NCBI GenBank assembly: GCA_032433595.1 | Contig: JASWJB010000285.1 | Location: 1-58,479, forward strand | Length of the DNA stretch: 58,479 nt | Source of the DNA: Conoideocrella luteorostrata | Taxonomy: Eukaryota; Ascomycota; Sordariomycetes; Hypocreales; Clavicipitaceae | Direction: 5' to 3' | Shown here: positions 47,857 through 58,405 of the stretch, piece after piece | Layout of the letters: each line of letters opens with the position of its first letter | Position numbering within the stretch: position 1 is the stretch's first letter | Notes under the pieces: model-generated | Databases searched by the model: none | What the model was told of the DNA's origin: nothing | What the model saw: only the letters and a program-made list of their open reading frames with translations | Translations under genes and position numbers: made by a program

Positions 47857-49121
47857 AGCTGCGAGCTGCACTCCGTACGTGGAATGAAAACGGCGCACAA
47901 GCGCTGCGGCTCCTGCAGAAACTTAGATCAAACACTCGAGCGTCTCTTCAACCGTCTTGGGATCCGATCGGGAACGTGTGATGTGAGCAAAAAAAAGGGG
48001 AAGAGAGAAGTGAACAACCAAGTCAACGGCTCCAGATATGACGGAGGGGTTCAAGATGTGGCTCGCAGAAAAGTCCGTTTCCCGCCGGGTTTCGCGGGGG
48101 GATGATAAGGGCCTAGCCGATAGTTAGATGACTCTGCGTTTGGCAAACAATCAAAGCCAAGGTGGTCGCACAGCACCGCCCGTCCACTCAGGAATAGTAC
48201 ACAAGAGCTCAACCGCCAAGGCGGTCCGGGGAAAACAGCAAGCAACGAGGCAATTGTTGGCAGTCAAAGTCGACGTGAAGAAAACATTTGACGGGGTCCA
48301 GAGCGAGTGTCGGTGGCAGGAAAGGAGGGTCCGGCCGAACAACCGAGTGCTTCCTTGTTGGATGGCTAGTTACGGAGTAGTTAGTTAGTTATTACGGAGC
48401 AGTTTCTTGCTTGGCTCTTCTGACGAGTTGCGCCGCAGGTCGAATCTTTTCGGAGCCCCGCCATCGATCCCTGACCACATGGGTGGTGTAGATATTTAAT
48501 CGGACTGTCCATTGGCCAACTCGTCGAATCATGCAGGTGCAGGTGCAGGCGCCGGTGCAGGATGACGAAGAAAAAACTATACGTGCATGTGAGCCATGGC
48601 CAGTTTGCTGTTCTCCACGAAACAGAGCATGACGCTGCGCAGTCCCTCAGCGGCACTCCACAACTCCGTGGAATGCGAACATCTACAGCAGCATCTACCG
48701 CCAGACGATGGGGAGCCTCGGGGGCAGACCAGACTGGACGAGAACCGCCAAAATCCAAATGCTGCCCGGCGACCGGAAGAGGCACAGTGGCAGAGGCACA
48801 GTGGCAGGGGGCTTTTGCAGCGGCTAGCCATCTAGTCAGGCCCATCCATGCAATGCATGCATGTGGCGCAGCCGTCCCCCTATCACTGTCACTGTCAATC
48901 TGCCCTGTGGAAAGAGACGCTGACTGGCTAGAATAATTTTGTTCATTAATTCCTCTGCATGTACAGCGAAATGTGCCTGGCCTGCCATGGCTCAGCTGTA
49001 TGGACTAAATACCTCCAAAGTGTTTGCTATCGAACTATCCAGGCAACCCTACCGCAGATTGTCCTGCAAACATGACGTCAATATGGCGGGTACAGTACTA
49101 CTAGGTACTTAGTAGCCTAGC
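47857..49121. other. Intergenic region between SER2 and the MITE
   Basis: No gene is supported. The left part is the SER2 promoter, with a CTCCGTACG word close to its start. A TACGGAGTA word lies at 48371-48379. An open frame of 154 residues on the minus strand (48845-48381) has no recognisable domain and looks like chance. Confidence 0.5.
49115..49121. repeat. Left 7-bp target-site duplication of MITE (GCCTAGC)
   Basis: GCCTAGC directly precedes the left inverted repeat and is repeated exactly at 49378-49384 directly after the right inverted repeat. Confidence 0.85.
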
Positions 49122-49377
49122 ATGCGGGGGACAGTTTAACTGAGCCATTTCGTCCACATTGTTCAATTGACCCTTTCAATTCGAACGCCCACCACAGATG
49201 TAATTAAAGCTTATTATTAATAAAATCTATTGCCTAAAAAGCTATCTAAGCTATATAATAGCTATGCTTCTTTTTTTTTTTTTTTTTTTAAAAAAATATC
49301 TTGTTTTTGGTCGCTAAGACATTATCTCTTGCGGAGTTAATGCCACCTCGATGGCTCAGTTAAACTGTCCCCCGCTT
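49122..49377. mobile_element. 256-bp MITE with 27-bp terminal inverted repeats
   Basis: The left end reads ATGCGGGGGACAGTTTAACT and continues into GAGCCAT. The right end, on the minus strand, is the same except for A in place of T at position 2, so 26 of 27 positions match. The element is bounded by perfect 7 bp direct repeats, GCCTAGC. Its interior holds a T-run (about 49271-49289) and no open frame. These traits define a miniature inverted-repeat transposable element. A 7-8 bp duplication points to the hAT superfamily or a relative, but no transposase is present to confirm it. A second, partial copy lies at the right edge of the window. Confidence 0.93.
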
Positions 49378-49384
49378 GCCTAGC
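49378..49384. repeat. Right 7-bp target-site duplication of MITE (GCCTAGC)
   Basis: This is an exact copy of the 7 bp preceding the element at 49115-49121. Confidence 0.85.
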
Positions 49385-49486
49385 TCCTCCTTTCCCCTAC
49401 AAGGCTTCATACCAACACGGTCTTGTTCTAGTTATACAGTCTCCCAGTCATGCTCTCGGCCGCAGCCAATAAATTATTTGCTGCTT

Positions 49487-51493
49487 TCAACGAGGAGCAA
49501 CCTTCCACTCGACATATCTTTCCCATCCAACGTGACTTGATGCCAGCACTTTGCCGAACTCTTCCTTTGCCCCAGGTTGGTCGGGAAGCAGTTTTACTCG
49601 CATTGGCCACTCTTCAATAACAGTGTTTTGGCTCTTCATTTCGAGATCGAGAGAAGTGCCAATTGTTTCAAATTCATGAAGTGCCATATATCTAGCCACA
49701 GGTTTTATGTGAGCAACACGAGCACAGAGAATTCGGCAGACGGCGGTGCCGAATTTTGGTTCATTACATACTGTTGGAAGTATTTGTCGTAATCAAATAC
49801 CATGTCTCGGCACTTATACAGACACGCCATTCTTGCATCAAAATGCCTGTCTTGTATCCAGAGGTTCAAAATGTCCTCCCACCACTGGAAACCATGCGGC
49901 AACTCAGGAGCCGCTTCTTCTATGGTTACCATGTCGCATACAGCACTCATGAAAAGAGTAATTAAAGTGGCGTGCTGATTGCACTTCGGTGCCTTCAGTA
50001 GGCTGCCCAGAATATCCACACATGGTCTTGGTCCAAGGTATCCAATGTCGGACACGTTGGACACCTAGAGCATTCGAAAACAGTGAGCGAAGAAGACCAA
50101 GCTCTAATATGCATTCATCGGACCTCACCTCGATTCGATCAAATCTCTCATCGCAAAGGTGCTCAGCAAGAACTGCCGCATCGTCGTTAAATACCCGGAA
50201 AGAAATGTTGGCATTGTTTAGTCTTCTGTGGACTTTGGCTATCAGATCCAGGAGATAATAGAAGAGCTTGCCGTAAACATCCTTCTCGGCAGCCCCGGAA
50301 GCTTGGTCAACGTCTTGAGCTGCCCATCCGTCAAGGGGGTTGGCATAATCCATCATTGGCCAGATTTGAGAGTTGGAAAACATTGTTCTGACATAAAGGT
50401 AAATGATCTATTTGCGGTTTCCAGGGAGGGCAGGTAGTTACGCCACTTACGGATTGGGTACATTGTATGAGGCTTTGGAGAGTCCAAGCGGCAGTAAAAC
50501 CCCATCTTCGCGAAATTTATACGCCCCCAATCGGGTACTTGGATCTTGCCGAACGAAGCTCTCCTCCATATAGTCGACTCTATGGGGAGCAAGAGTCACC
50601 GCGATGCGAAGATATCTGGCATTCCTCATGGTTATCTTGGGGGGCTGCAAATAGTCCGTCAAGGACAACCATGCCTCTCTCGTCAGGGTCAGCTGGATGC
50701 TCCCTTTCTCAAAGGGAAAGGTTGCGGAATGTACTTTCCCTTGTGTTTCTTGGTGTATTTCATCATTAACACGTCTTATAAGCTCTGCAATTGGCCCTTG
50801 TAGTTCCCCAAGTAGTGACTGGGGGATGAATGCACTGTACCACAGCTGTATGACGTTATGAGATGCTCGTTCCGCATCGTCGTCGAGGTGCAGGAGCAAT
50901 AACATGATGACAGTCCGAGCAACTGTTTAGAAGTCTCTGTCATTTATTGCTATCGAGATCTTGCCAGAGTAGTCGGCAGGGAGGTCAGAAATGGTTTTGA
51001 ATATGTTTCTAGGATCTCCGCAGGCTAGCCAGCAGAATCGACAAAGTTCATATTAGTTATGTCAAACTGACGAGGGACTGCTGTGAGACGTACCAGCAAA
51101 AAAAAAGTCCAGGTCACGATTGTATTCTTTGCCTTCGTTTCTTTCAAGCTGCAGAATGTCGAACGCCGGCATATTTCCCCAGAGATACTTACCCCAGTTG
51201 TTGAAAGCTGCTGCTCCGCTTTGCATGAATGACGGTTGTCGATTCTCAACTTCCCACTGTGGCCGCCATGAAGTTTGCAACAGGTCCGACTCGCAGTCAA
51301 ATCTATGGACTTCCCAGTGGGCTTCCTCGCAAAATGGGCTGCAGTACTGTACGGTTGAAATTAGTTACTTCCAGATTGAGTAGTCTCCGTATAAGCTTAC
51401 AAAAACCAGTGCGCAGTGATCACACTGAAACACGCCTTTCTCGATGCAGCCCGGATTGGCGCAAACCCAGCGGGTTCTCACGGTGGCGCTCAT
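49487..51493 (-). pseudogene. Broken MYND zinc-finger / DUF4470 protein gene
   Basis: Proposed exons are 51493-51401, 51346-51094, 51024-50451, 50387-50129 and 50064-49487; intact, it would encode about 585 residues. Exon 1 (MSATVRTRWVCANPGC onward) with the start of exon 2 (YCSPFCEEAHWEVHRFDC) is a MYND-type zinc finger. Exon 2 and exon 3 then give the DUF4470 block (YLWGNMPAFDILQLERNEG, RDLDFFFAACGDPRNIFKT). All four introns have GT-AG ends and matching phases. Two lesions break it. An in-frame TAA at 50929-50927 (codon 148) follows NDRDF, and the frame resumes directly after it. A single-base loss near 49763-49766 shifts the frame in the last exon: family-like sequence goes from DYDKYFQQYV into another frame reading NEPKFGTAVCRILC. 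The protein's role in fungi is unknown. If these are assembly errors the gene would be intact, but two independent lesions make decay more likely. Confidence 0.85.
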
Positions 51494-54257
51494 ACTGGGA
51501 CTTCCTGACTTTGATCAAAGATGGAAGATCAAGTGTGGCAGGTCGATCTTGGAGCATGAATTCGCAATGATTAATGATTGCATTCTGGGCCTTATATGGG
51601 CTAGAGGCAAACAAAAACCGCCTGGCAAGTAGTTACTCTGCACCTCAAATCTTTTATGTTCAACGCATCATTGCCAAACATATTACTGTTAAACCCACCA
51701 TGGTCAAACACATTTCGGCTACAGTCCCGGGTTGTACTGTGGTCATGGCGCGGCCTGTGGCATATTTTAGGAATCTGTACACCACAAGCATCGGCATTGT
51801 TTGGAGCATGATACGACGTCTTGCTTCCCAGTATGATCTTGATTGCAGTTTGCATCCGTGAAGTCTCGGGCACAAACGACTTTGCACCCGATTGTGGTGG
51901 GTTTATGTCTCAGTATCAGGGGGAAAAGATGGCTGTTTTGGTTCACTTGCTCATGTTAGCAAATGGCTGCAGAAAAATTAAGGTGATAATTTTCCGATGA
52001 GCTTTGCCATCGGGAGCTTGGTCGCACACCCGAGCCAGACACGCCAGCCTCCTCTCACCGGATGACCTCCCATCTCATGTAACTCTACAATACACGATAC
52101 AGGTGCGCAGTTGGGACTGTTGGGGAAATATGAGCTCGATACATTTTGCCAAAGTAGTTGGTTTTAAAATTGGGTAACAAGGGTCAAGCAGTTAATCTCG
52201 CAGGCTCACTAAAGTGCGGTCTCTCCGTTCCCTTTGTTGATGACTCAAGTCGTCAGTCGTCACACACATCTTGGATGATCAAGGATAGTAGATCCGTTCA
52301 GTAAGCAAACATGCTACTGACTTTCATTCGCGTGGCTAACACGTTGTGCCTATTGTCCAAGTAGCAATTAGCAATTCTACCAACGGCAATTTATGGCGTG
52401 CTGTCTATGTTCAGAGAAAGAGTCATAACTGTCACATTTGCCATAGCACCAGGTTTGCACAACCCATTACCGGCTCGTTGAATTACAAGCGTGTGGGTGG
52501 TGTCACTAGTTGCACATGGACGGGTGCTCTATCCGTAACATATGCAAGCAAGCGTGCACGTCGTTTCATGTTCAAATTGGACATCATTTCCATGGCACCG
52601 AAAATTAGTCACTTCTGCTTGTTTGCTAAGTTTACATACCTAGGATTACAAAATTTGAAAATGCTAGATCGGTATAGGGTGTGTGCACAACATTGACCGC
52701 GACGTCATTGACTGCCGTGCTCCGACCAGTTATAATTATTCAATGGCACGACTGTGACACATCAACGACACGATGGGCCCATTGTGAACTTCACTACTCT
52801 GAATCTGCACCTCAAATTCTTCACATAAACATGCCCTCAAAGGGCCGCCACGAAGCTAACATGGTCAGAGCTAATTCAAACCACTCCTCTTTATTGTCTG
52901 TACCACCGATCGATCCTAGCCCAAGACACTTTGTTGCTGACCCAGCACGGCAGTCGGTCAGGTATTCCGACTCCCGCGCCTGAGCCCGACAAGCCGAAAA
53001 TATTGCGTGTCCGACATCCTACTTACACGACCTCCGGGCTTCCGCTGAGAGAGATCAATGTTCCTGCACAGTACACTGCAATGTTGCGGCCAGGCAAAGA
53101 ACTATTTGCTCACATGGCATTATTTGGTTCTTTCAGCATGCACGGGCGGGTTCTGTTTCAGTCCAGCCGGCCACCGAGGGCGCGACACGGAAAATACGGC
53201 ACCTGCTCTGACTCTACAGTCGTTCTTTGTAGGATTATGCTCGTATCAGCCTAGGCCTGGTAACTCTGCTGGACTAGAGAAGTAGCTATTCCGTACTTCG
53301 TACTCCGTAGAGCAAAACCATATTCTCCGGGTTGGAGTTTAAATGTGATCTCCGCGGCTCGTCGGGGCTGGATCTTGGGCTCTGCGGCTTCTCATTCCAT
53401 TCACGCTTCGTAATTACGGCTTACGCCATCAAGAGACCATGAGAGCCGGCATGCATTGGCTCCTCTGCCTGATCTCGGGGATGAGATTATGAATATTTCC
53501 ACATGAGGACGGGTATATTTCTAAACATGCCCGAAAAAACCATTTCTAGCCCCAGAAAATAGAACTGGGGACGCAATAGTAGAGAGTACCTCTGATTTGT
53601 GGGGACAATGGGTGGACATGCAGGTAGTCGGTACGTCGTGGAATTGAATTCTGCTGTGCACCGGCCAATCACACTCGGCGTATCAACATCGCGGAAGCAA
53701 TGGCGTCGATGTCGTGATCGAACGCAAAGCACACGCCTGGATTGCATGATGATACCTTGCCCTGCCCCCTCCCAGGTGCGCTCATTAGTCTGTTTAGAAG
53801 GCTGAAGCGGGAACTGGCCTCGGACAAATCGTAAACAGGCGGGCGAGTGAATGATGTGCTTTGTTTGTAATTGCAGACACTCCCAAATTAGTCAGGGCGA
53901 GGTCGCCCCCCCTCGCTCTCTCCGACCTCTTCCCACGAAAAACGCACTAGAATTAATACATATCCTCGCCTTTCTTCGTTAATGTTAACCTTTTTCCGTA
54001 TCATTCTATCCATAGAAGGTGATACTGTAATCCTGTCTCAACATCAGCATCAGCGGTGCTTTCTTTGATATATACAGTTTCAACCAGAACCACATAGCCT
54101 GAACAAGGACCAAACTCAAACAAACGGATACAAACCTTCAAGTAAAGGGTATTAACTAGCACCAACCTCTCGGCAGGACAGTCACAGAGAAAAACCACGA
54201 CGCCCTCTTTCTCTGCATTGTCAGTCCTTCAACACACCAACATCAACCCCAAACGGC
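51494..54257. other. 2.8 kb gene-poor region
   Basis: No gene is supported on either strand. Small open frames (for example 52346-52696) have no recognisable domain. A cluster of CCGTACTTCGTACTCCGTA-type words lies at about 53291-53309. The last 300 bp are the PAPS reductase promoter and leader. Confidence 0.5.
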
Positions 54258-55175
54258 ATGCCTCCAGCCATGACGGATAACAACATCGGCTCGACGTCAT
54301 TTGTTGACGAAAAAGTCGAGCCTGAGTCTGGATATGCCTCAGGACAATCTGACTACACACCAGAAGCGCCATCTCGACCTCACGTCTCCCTAACCAAGGC
54401 TCACATCGAATACCTCAACAAGCAGATGGAAACCATGCACCCCATGGACATTCTTCGTTTCTGCAAGATTCTGTTTCCCAACTTGTACCAATCAACGGCG
54501 TTTGGCTTGACTGGTCTGGCCACCATGGACATGCTTTCCAAGATTCAGGATGAGAACCCAGAGTCCAAGCCTGTCGAACTCATCTTCCTCGACACCTTGT
54601 ACCACTTCAAAGAGACATATGAGCTGGTCGATCGTGTTAAGTCTCGGTACCCCAATATCCCCGTCAACATCTTCAAACCCGATGATATGGAAACCGTTGA
54701 GCAGTTTGAGGAGACATATGGCCAGGAGCTGTGGAATGTCGCCGATGAAATGTACGATTGGGTCGTCAAGGTCGAGCCTCTGCAGCGAGCATATGACGTC
54801 CTCAAGGTTACTGCTGTTTTGAACGGACGTCGCCGATCACAAGGCGCTGCCCGAGGTTCCATCCCGATCATCGAGCTCGATGAGGAGAGAAACGTCATCA
54901 AGATCAATCCCATGGCAGCTTGGTCCTTCACCCAAGTGAATGAGTACATCAAGGAGAACAACGTTCCGTACAATACCCTTCTTGATCGCGGATACAAGTC
55001 CATCGGTGACTGGCACTCAACCTCCCCAGTCAAGGAGGGCGAGGATGAGCGCGCTGGTCGCTGGAAGGGCAAGGGCAAGACCGAATGCGGTATTCACAAC
55101 AAGAAATCCAGATACGCGCAGTATGTTGCCGAAATGGAGGCAAAGCAAGGAAGCAACGTCGTTGCACCGGTCTAA
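54258..55175 (+). CDS. MET16: Phosphoadenosine phosphosulfate (PAPS) reductase
   Basis: This single-exon gene encodes 305 residues, a normal length. The enzyme reduces PAPS to sulfite with thioredoxin in cytosolic sulfate assimilation. The conserved blocks are in order. AFGLTGLATMDML stands where the substrate-binding P-loop-like segment occurs. VELIFLDTLYHFKETYEL is the core strand and helix, and KVTAVLNGRRRSQGAARGSIPIIELD carries the arginine motif. INPMAAWSFTQVNEYIKENNVPYNTLLDRGYKSIGDWHST follows. The single catalytic cysteine is C277 in the C-terminal KTECGIH. The CC pairs that bind an iron-sulfur cluster in APS reductases are absent, so it is a PAPS and not an APS reductase. A second ATG four codons in (MTDNN) is an alternative start. 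Its redox partner would be a thioredoxin such as the one at the left end of the window. Confidence 0.96.
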   Translation: MPPAMTDNNIGSTSFVDEKVEPESGYASGQSDYTPEAPSRPHVSLTKAHIEYLNKQMETMHPMDILRFCKILFPNLYQSTAFGLTGLATMDMLSKIQDENPESKPVELIFLDTLYHFKETYELVDRVKSRYPNIPVNIFKPDDMETVEQFEETYGQELWNVADEMYDWVVKVEPLQRAYDVLKVTAVLNGRRRSQGAARGSIPIIELDEERNVIKINPMAAWSFTQVNEYIKENNVPYNTLLDRGYKSIGDWHSTSPVKEGEDERAGRWKGKGKTECGIHNKKSRYAQYVAEMEAKQGSNVVAPV

Positions 55176-55911
55176 ATCCAGACCAACGCTGCCCGATCTT
55201 GTCTCCTTACCAGCACAATATAAACACAGCTGTGCGTCCTCATCTTGTCTGTGGTTGGACAGCGAGAACATTTAATGATCTTATGAATTTTCCTCCCTTC
55301 TCATTTACTAAAAGGAGTTTCGGTGTTGATACATGGCAAGCAGCGAGTTTGCCCTTTTCCTTCAAGTTCCACGATATCATGGACATGGCGTTGTTAAAAT
55401 ATAAGACTACATTCGGGTTAGTGGAGGACTATCTGTGCATGTAGCTAGCGGATGAAGAGACGAATAAAATAAATGAAATCATAATCATCTCACCTGAGAA
55501 CACTATCGTTATCATGAAAATTCATCATCTGCCGTTGAAGTGAAGGTGTGTGCGTTTGTGATCACTTGATACCCCGCGCAGCTTTCTGATTGGCTCGCCC
55601 AAGAAAACTGGATAAGATCACAACTTGACAGAAACTACTACTACGATCCACCATTTCACGATACTCAACTAACAATTTTTTTTCTTCTCGAGCAAGAGAG
55701 CCTCTACATGAACGTCTTGTTACTTGAGACACATTCTGCCAGAAATTCTATGGTGCAGCGACAGGCGTGTTCTGATTTTACAATTACTGGACAGGAACTG
55801 CCCAAAACGCACTGCCATAATAGTCCCGTTGGATACTTTCGACCTTTCACTATAGCACTCTGATATCATCAGTCATCTCCGAGGAACTACAAAGCTCAGA
55901 CATATCCGCAA
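55176..55911. other. Intergenic region between MET16 and TYW3
   Basis: These 736 bp lie between two genes on the same strand. A reverse CCAAT box (ATTGG at 55589-55593) lies about 320 bp before the TYW3 start. I see no gene or repeat. Confidence 0.45.
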
Positions 55912-56934
55912 ATGCAACATCACCGCGGGCCAGCAGCACCGGCATCATCCCTCCCTTCACCTTCCCCAGGTTTTACTTCCAAAAAGGTTAAGATCATAGA
56001 CCAACTAGCCGTGCCGGATGCCGAATATACAGACGCATCTCCTAAAGGCACAATCGACAAGGGCATTCGCCATCTCATTGATGAACTTAACGGCGCGGAC
56101 GGCTTTGTCACGACAAGTAGCTGCGCGGGGAGAGTGAGCGTCTTTCTAGAGGGGAGAAAGGCACCGACAGCCGCTAACACGGATGAGGGTGACTCTTCAC
56201 AGCAAGTAGCTGGGGTGGGCGGCAAAGGCGCAGGAGGAACGTGGTTGTTTGTGTCGCATGATGTAGTCAAGGGCGAAGACTGGATTCAGTCTCTGGAATT
56301 CACGGAGACATGTCATGATGACCCCGGAAAGGACAAGAGATTAATACATTTCAAATTTGAGCCGATGGTGAGAGAAATTCTGTCCTTAAAAACGAAAGAT
56401 AGAATAGGTAAGAGGGAAAGAAGTTCGTGTAATTGACCCACGCCCTAGATTCTCCATGTCCTCACAACATCCCTCCTCCACGCGCAACTGCTCATTCGAT
56501 GCGCCCTTCAAGCAGGCTTCCGCGAATCCGGCGCCATAAACATCACCCCGCAAGCTGATTCCACAACCACGCCCATCGTAGCTATTCGCTCCATGGGTCT
56601 GAGCTTCGAGTCACTCATCGGGTATGAATCACCAGATGGGGCCAGACACCCCCTAGTGCCGGAGACGTATCTCCAAACATTAATGGATATCGGGACGGAG
56701 CGGTTCTCGGAGAATGCTAAACGTATTGCAAGATTCACCGACGCGTTTAGAGAAGTGGTCCTGCGTTCAAAAGGAACGGCGAAGATCAATCCAGAGGGGA
56801 GGGAGTGGGAAGATGCGGCGTCGAGGAGAGAGAGGATGAAGGCGGAGGGTTTGTTAAGAAGGAAAGAGGCTATGAGAGTGGAGGAAAAGATTGAAAGAAG
56901 TGAAGTAGATCTTGAGGGCTATGATATTCCCTAG
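55912..56934 (+). CDS. TYW3: tRNA wybutosine-synthesizing protein 3 (TYW3 methyltransferase)
   Basis: Two exons (55912-56367, 56449-56934) give 313 residues. The protein has the TYW3 core. FTSKKVKIIDQL and a segment with PKGTIDKGIRHLIDELNG come first. ADGFVTTSSCAGRVSVF follows, the signature around the conserved serine-serine-cysteine. Then come GGTWLFVSHD, IHFKFEPMILHVL (across the intron), ALQAGFRESGAI and IVAIRSMGLSFESLIGY. TYW3 methylates the wybutosine precursor at G37 of phenylalanine tRNA using S-adenosylmethionine. The intron lies after FEPM in phase 0, with acceptor CCCTAG. The C-terminal tail (EWEDAASRRERMKAEGLLRR) is charged and helical. The start is the first ATG before QHHRGPAAP; there is a low-complexity Pro/Ser stretch before the fold begins. 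Confidence 0.95.
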
Positions 56935-57458
56935 ACATTGTAAAATATGTAAGTTGTTGAGGTTTGGGCGATGACTTGACAGGTGACTTTGGAAATGAGT
57001 GTAACGATCGTGCACTTCTGGGTTGGACTGTTGTAATTATGGATGGACTTGCTAAGATGATGTGACAAGGCTAGCTTGCACACATAGCCACGCTCGTGGA
57101 GTGGACGAGCCCTAACACTCTGCATACCCGCCAGTAAGAGTTTTTGTGATAACGATTATGGAATAAATCCTTGAAAACTACTGGCGGTGCACTCGATAGT
57201 ACAACATGAACGTAGAGAAGTTTACCGTAAAGTGCAACCACATGAACATTGTTGAAATCATTTAGAACATCATTGCATTTTTCCATACCGCTTTGTTTCC
57301 ACCAAATGCTCCGACGCATTAATATACACTATGCAGTGAACTTCCACATTGAAGGCTTACCACACCCCGGCCATTTCCCCGAACTCGGGCCCCTATAACC
57401 CCATTATCATCCAATCCGGCTACACATGCATTGGGGCTTCTTTCAAATGTCTTCCTCA
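56935..57458. other. Convergent intergenic region TYW3-MIC19
   Basis: These 524 bp between convergent genes presumably hold two 3' untranslated regions. I see no gene or repeat. Confidence 0.5.
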
Positions 57459-58135
57459 CTACGACGTGACTTTATCGACCCAGGACTTCTCCATCTTCTT
57501 TACCTCAGCCTTAAAGTTCTCCACCTCTTGCCAACAGTCCAGCGGCCTTCTATCATTTTGTCGCAAGCACTGAATGACCTGGCTACGAGCCTTTTCAACA
57601 TTCTCAGGCAGGTCGCGGACCTTCTTTCTCTCCTCGAGCTTGCGTCGTAGCTCGTCGACCTCTTTGCCCAGTGAGAAGCTCGTTTCGCCCTTTTCCTTGC
57701 TGCTGCTCCCTTCCGAGGTAGCGATTTTGTCGTGGGCCGCGTTCAATGCCTCGGACTCCTTCTTCTGCAGCTTCTTGAGCTCTTCGGCCACCCGGGCCTG
57801 AACATGCTGCTCAATCAGTCTGGCTCGTGAAGCATCCGTCTGCGGCGGTGCTGTTAGCAAGTGAGGTCAACACAACTTGCATGGTGGGAAGGAATCGCTC
57901 TAAAATTGGGGAGAATATTCATGACTTGAACAACCTGGTTCGTACCTCGGGATTGGATCGTAATGAGTCGACTACGTCGAGAGAGACGCTTGGAGGACCT
58001 GAACTGTTATATATGACGGTTAGTACGGTCTGCGAAGCTTCCCCGTGCGAGATGCGGTCTATCCTAGTACAAGTTGACTTACGCCTTCCAATCGTACTGG
58101 CCATTGGGTCCTTGCTTGGATGTGCTGGCACCCAT
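57459..58135 (-). CDS. MIC19: MICOS complex subunit MIC19
   Basis: Three exons (58135-58083, 58003-57946, 57839-57459) give 163 residues. Exon 1 encodes MGASTSKQGPNGQYDWK; the glycine after Met is a candidate myristoylation site, as in MIC19 homologues. Exon 2 encodes a short Ser/Pro segment (SGPPSVSLDVVDSLRSNPE). Exon 3 starts TDASRARLIEQHVQARVAEELKKL, a coiled-coil, and ends with the CHCH region CLRQNDRRPLDCWQEVENFK. Its cysteine spacing, C-x10-C, is typical of this family. MIC19 binds MIC60 in the inner mitochondrial membrane complex that holds cristae junctions. Phases across both introns agree (GC then T completes the alanine of WKA). The middle exon is only 58 bp. The gene points toward TYW3. 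Confidence 0.93.
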
Positions 58136-58405
58136 CTTGTCGAGCTCAATGGCAGTGCGGCAAATTGTTGAACAGCAGCTCGTGATCCGTTTCAGCGGCC
58201 GATGTGGAAATTTCCGGCTGCAATTCGGCTGCGTCACTAAGCTAAGCCGCGGGCTATGGGCGTCTCGGTGCCTGAGGCGGATAAACTGGCAACAGGCCAC
58301 TAACAAGCCTCACGGTGGCTGAAGCGTCCGTTGACCTATGCGCCCCGTTGACCTATGTGGCTGAGGCAAGCCCACATTTAACCACTCTGTGCTCCGTGGA
58401 TGGGC
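58136..58405. other. MIC19 upstream region
   Basis: These 270 bp between the MIC19 start and the partial MITE hold the MIC19 promoter. A direct repeat of TTGACCTATG occurs near 58331-58357. Confidence 0.5.

Noticed and set aside
51094..51180. Extra intron at the GTAAGTATCTC-like site in the DUF4470 gene
   Set aside because: Reading through gives the conserved YLWGNMPAFDILQL block, so the GTAAGT there is coding.
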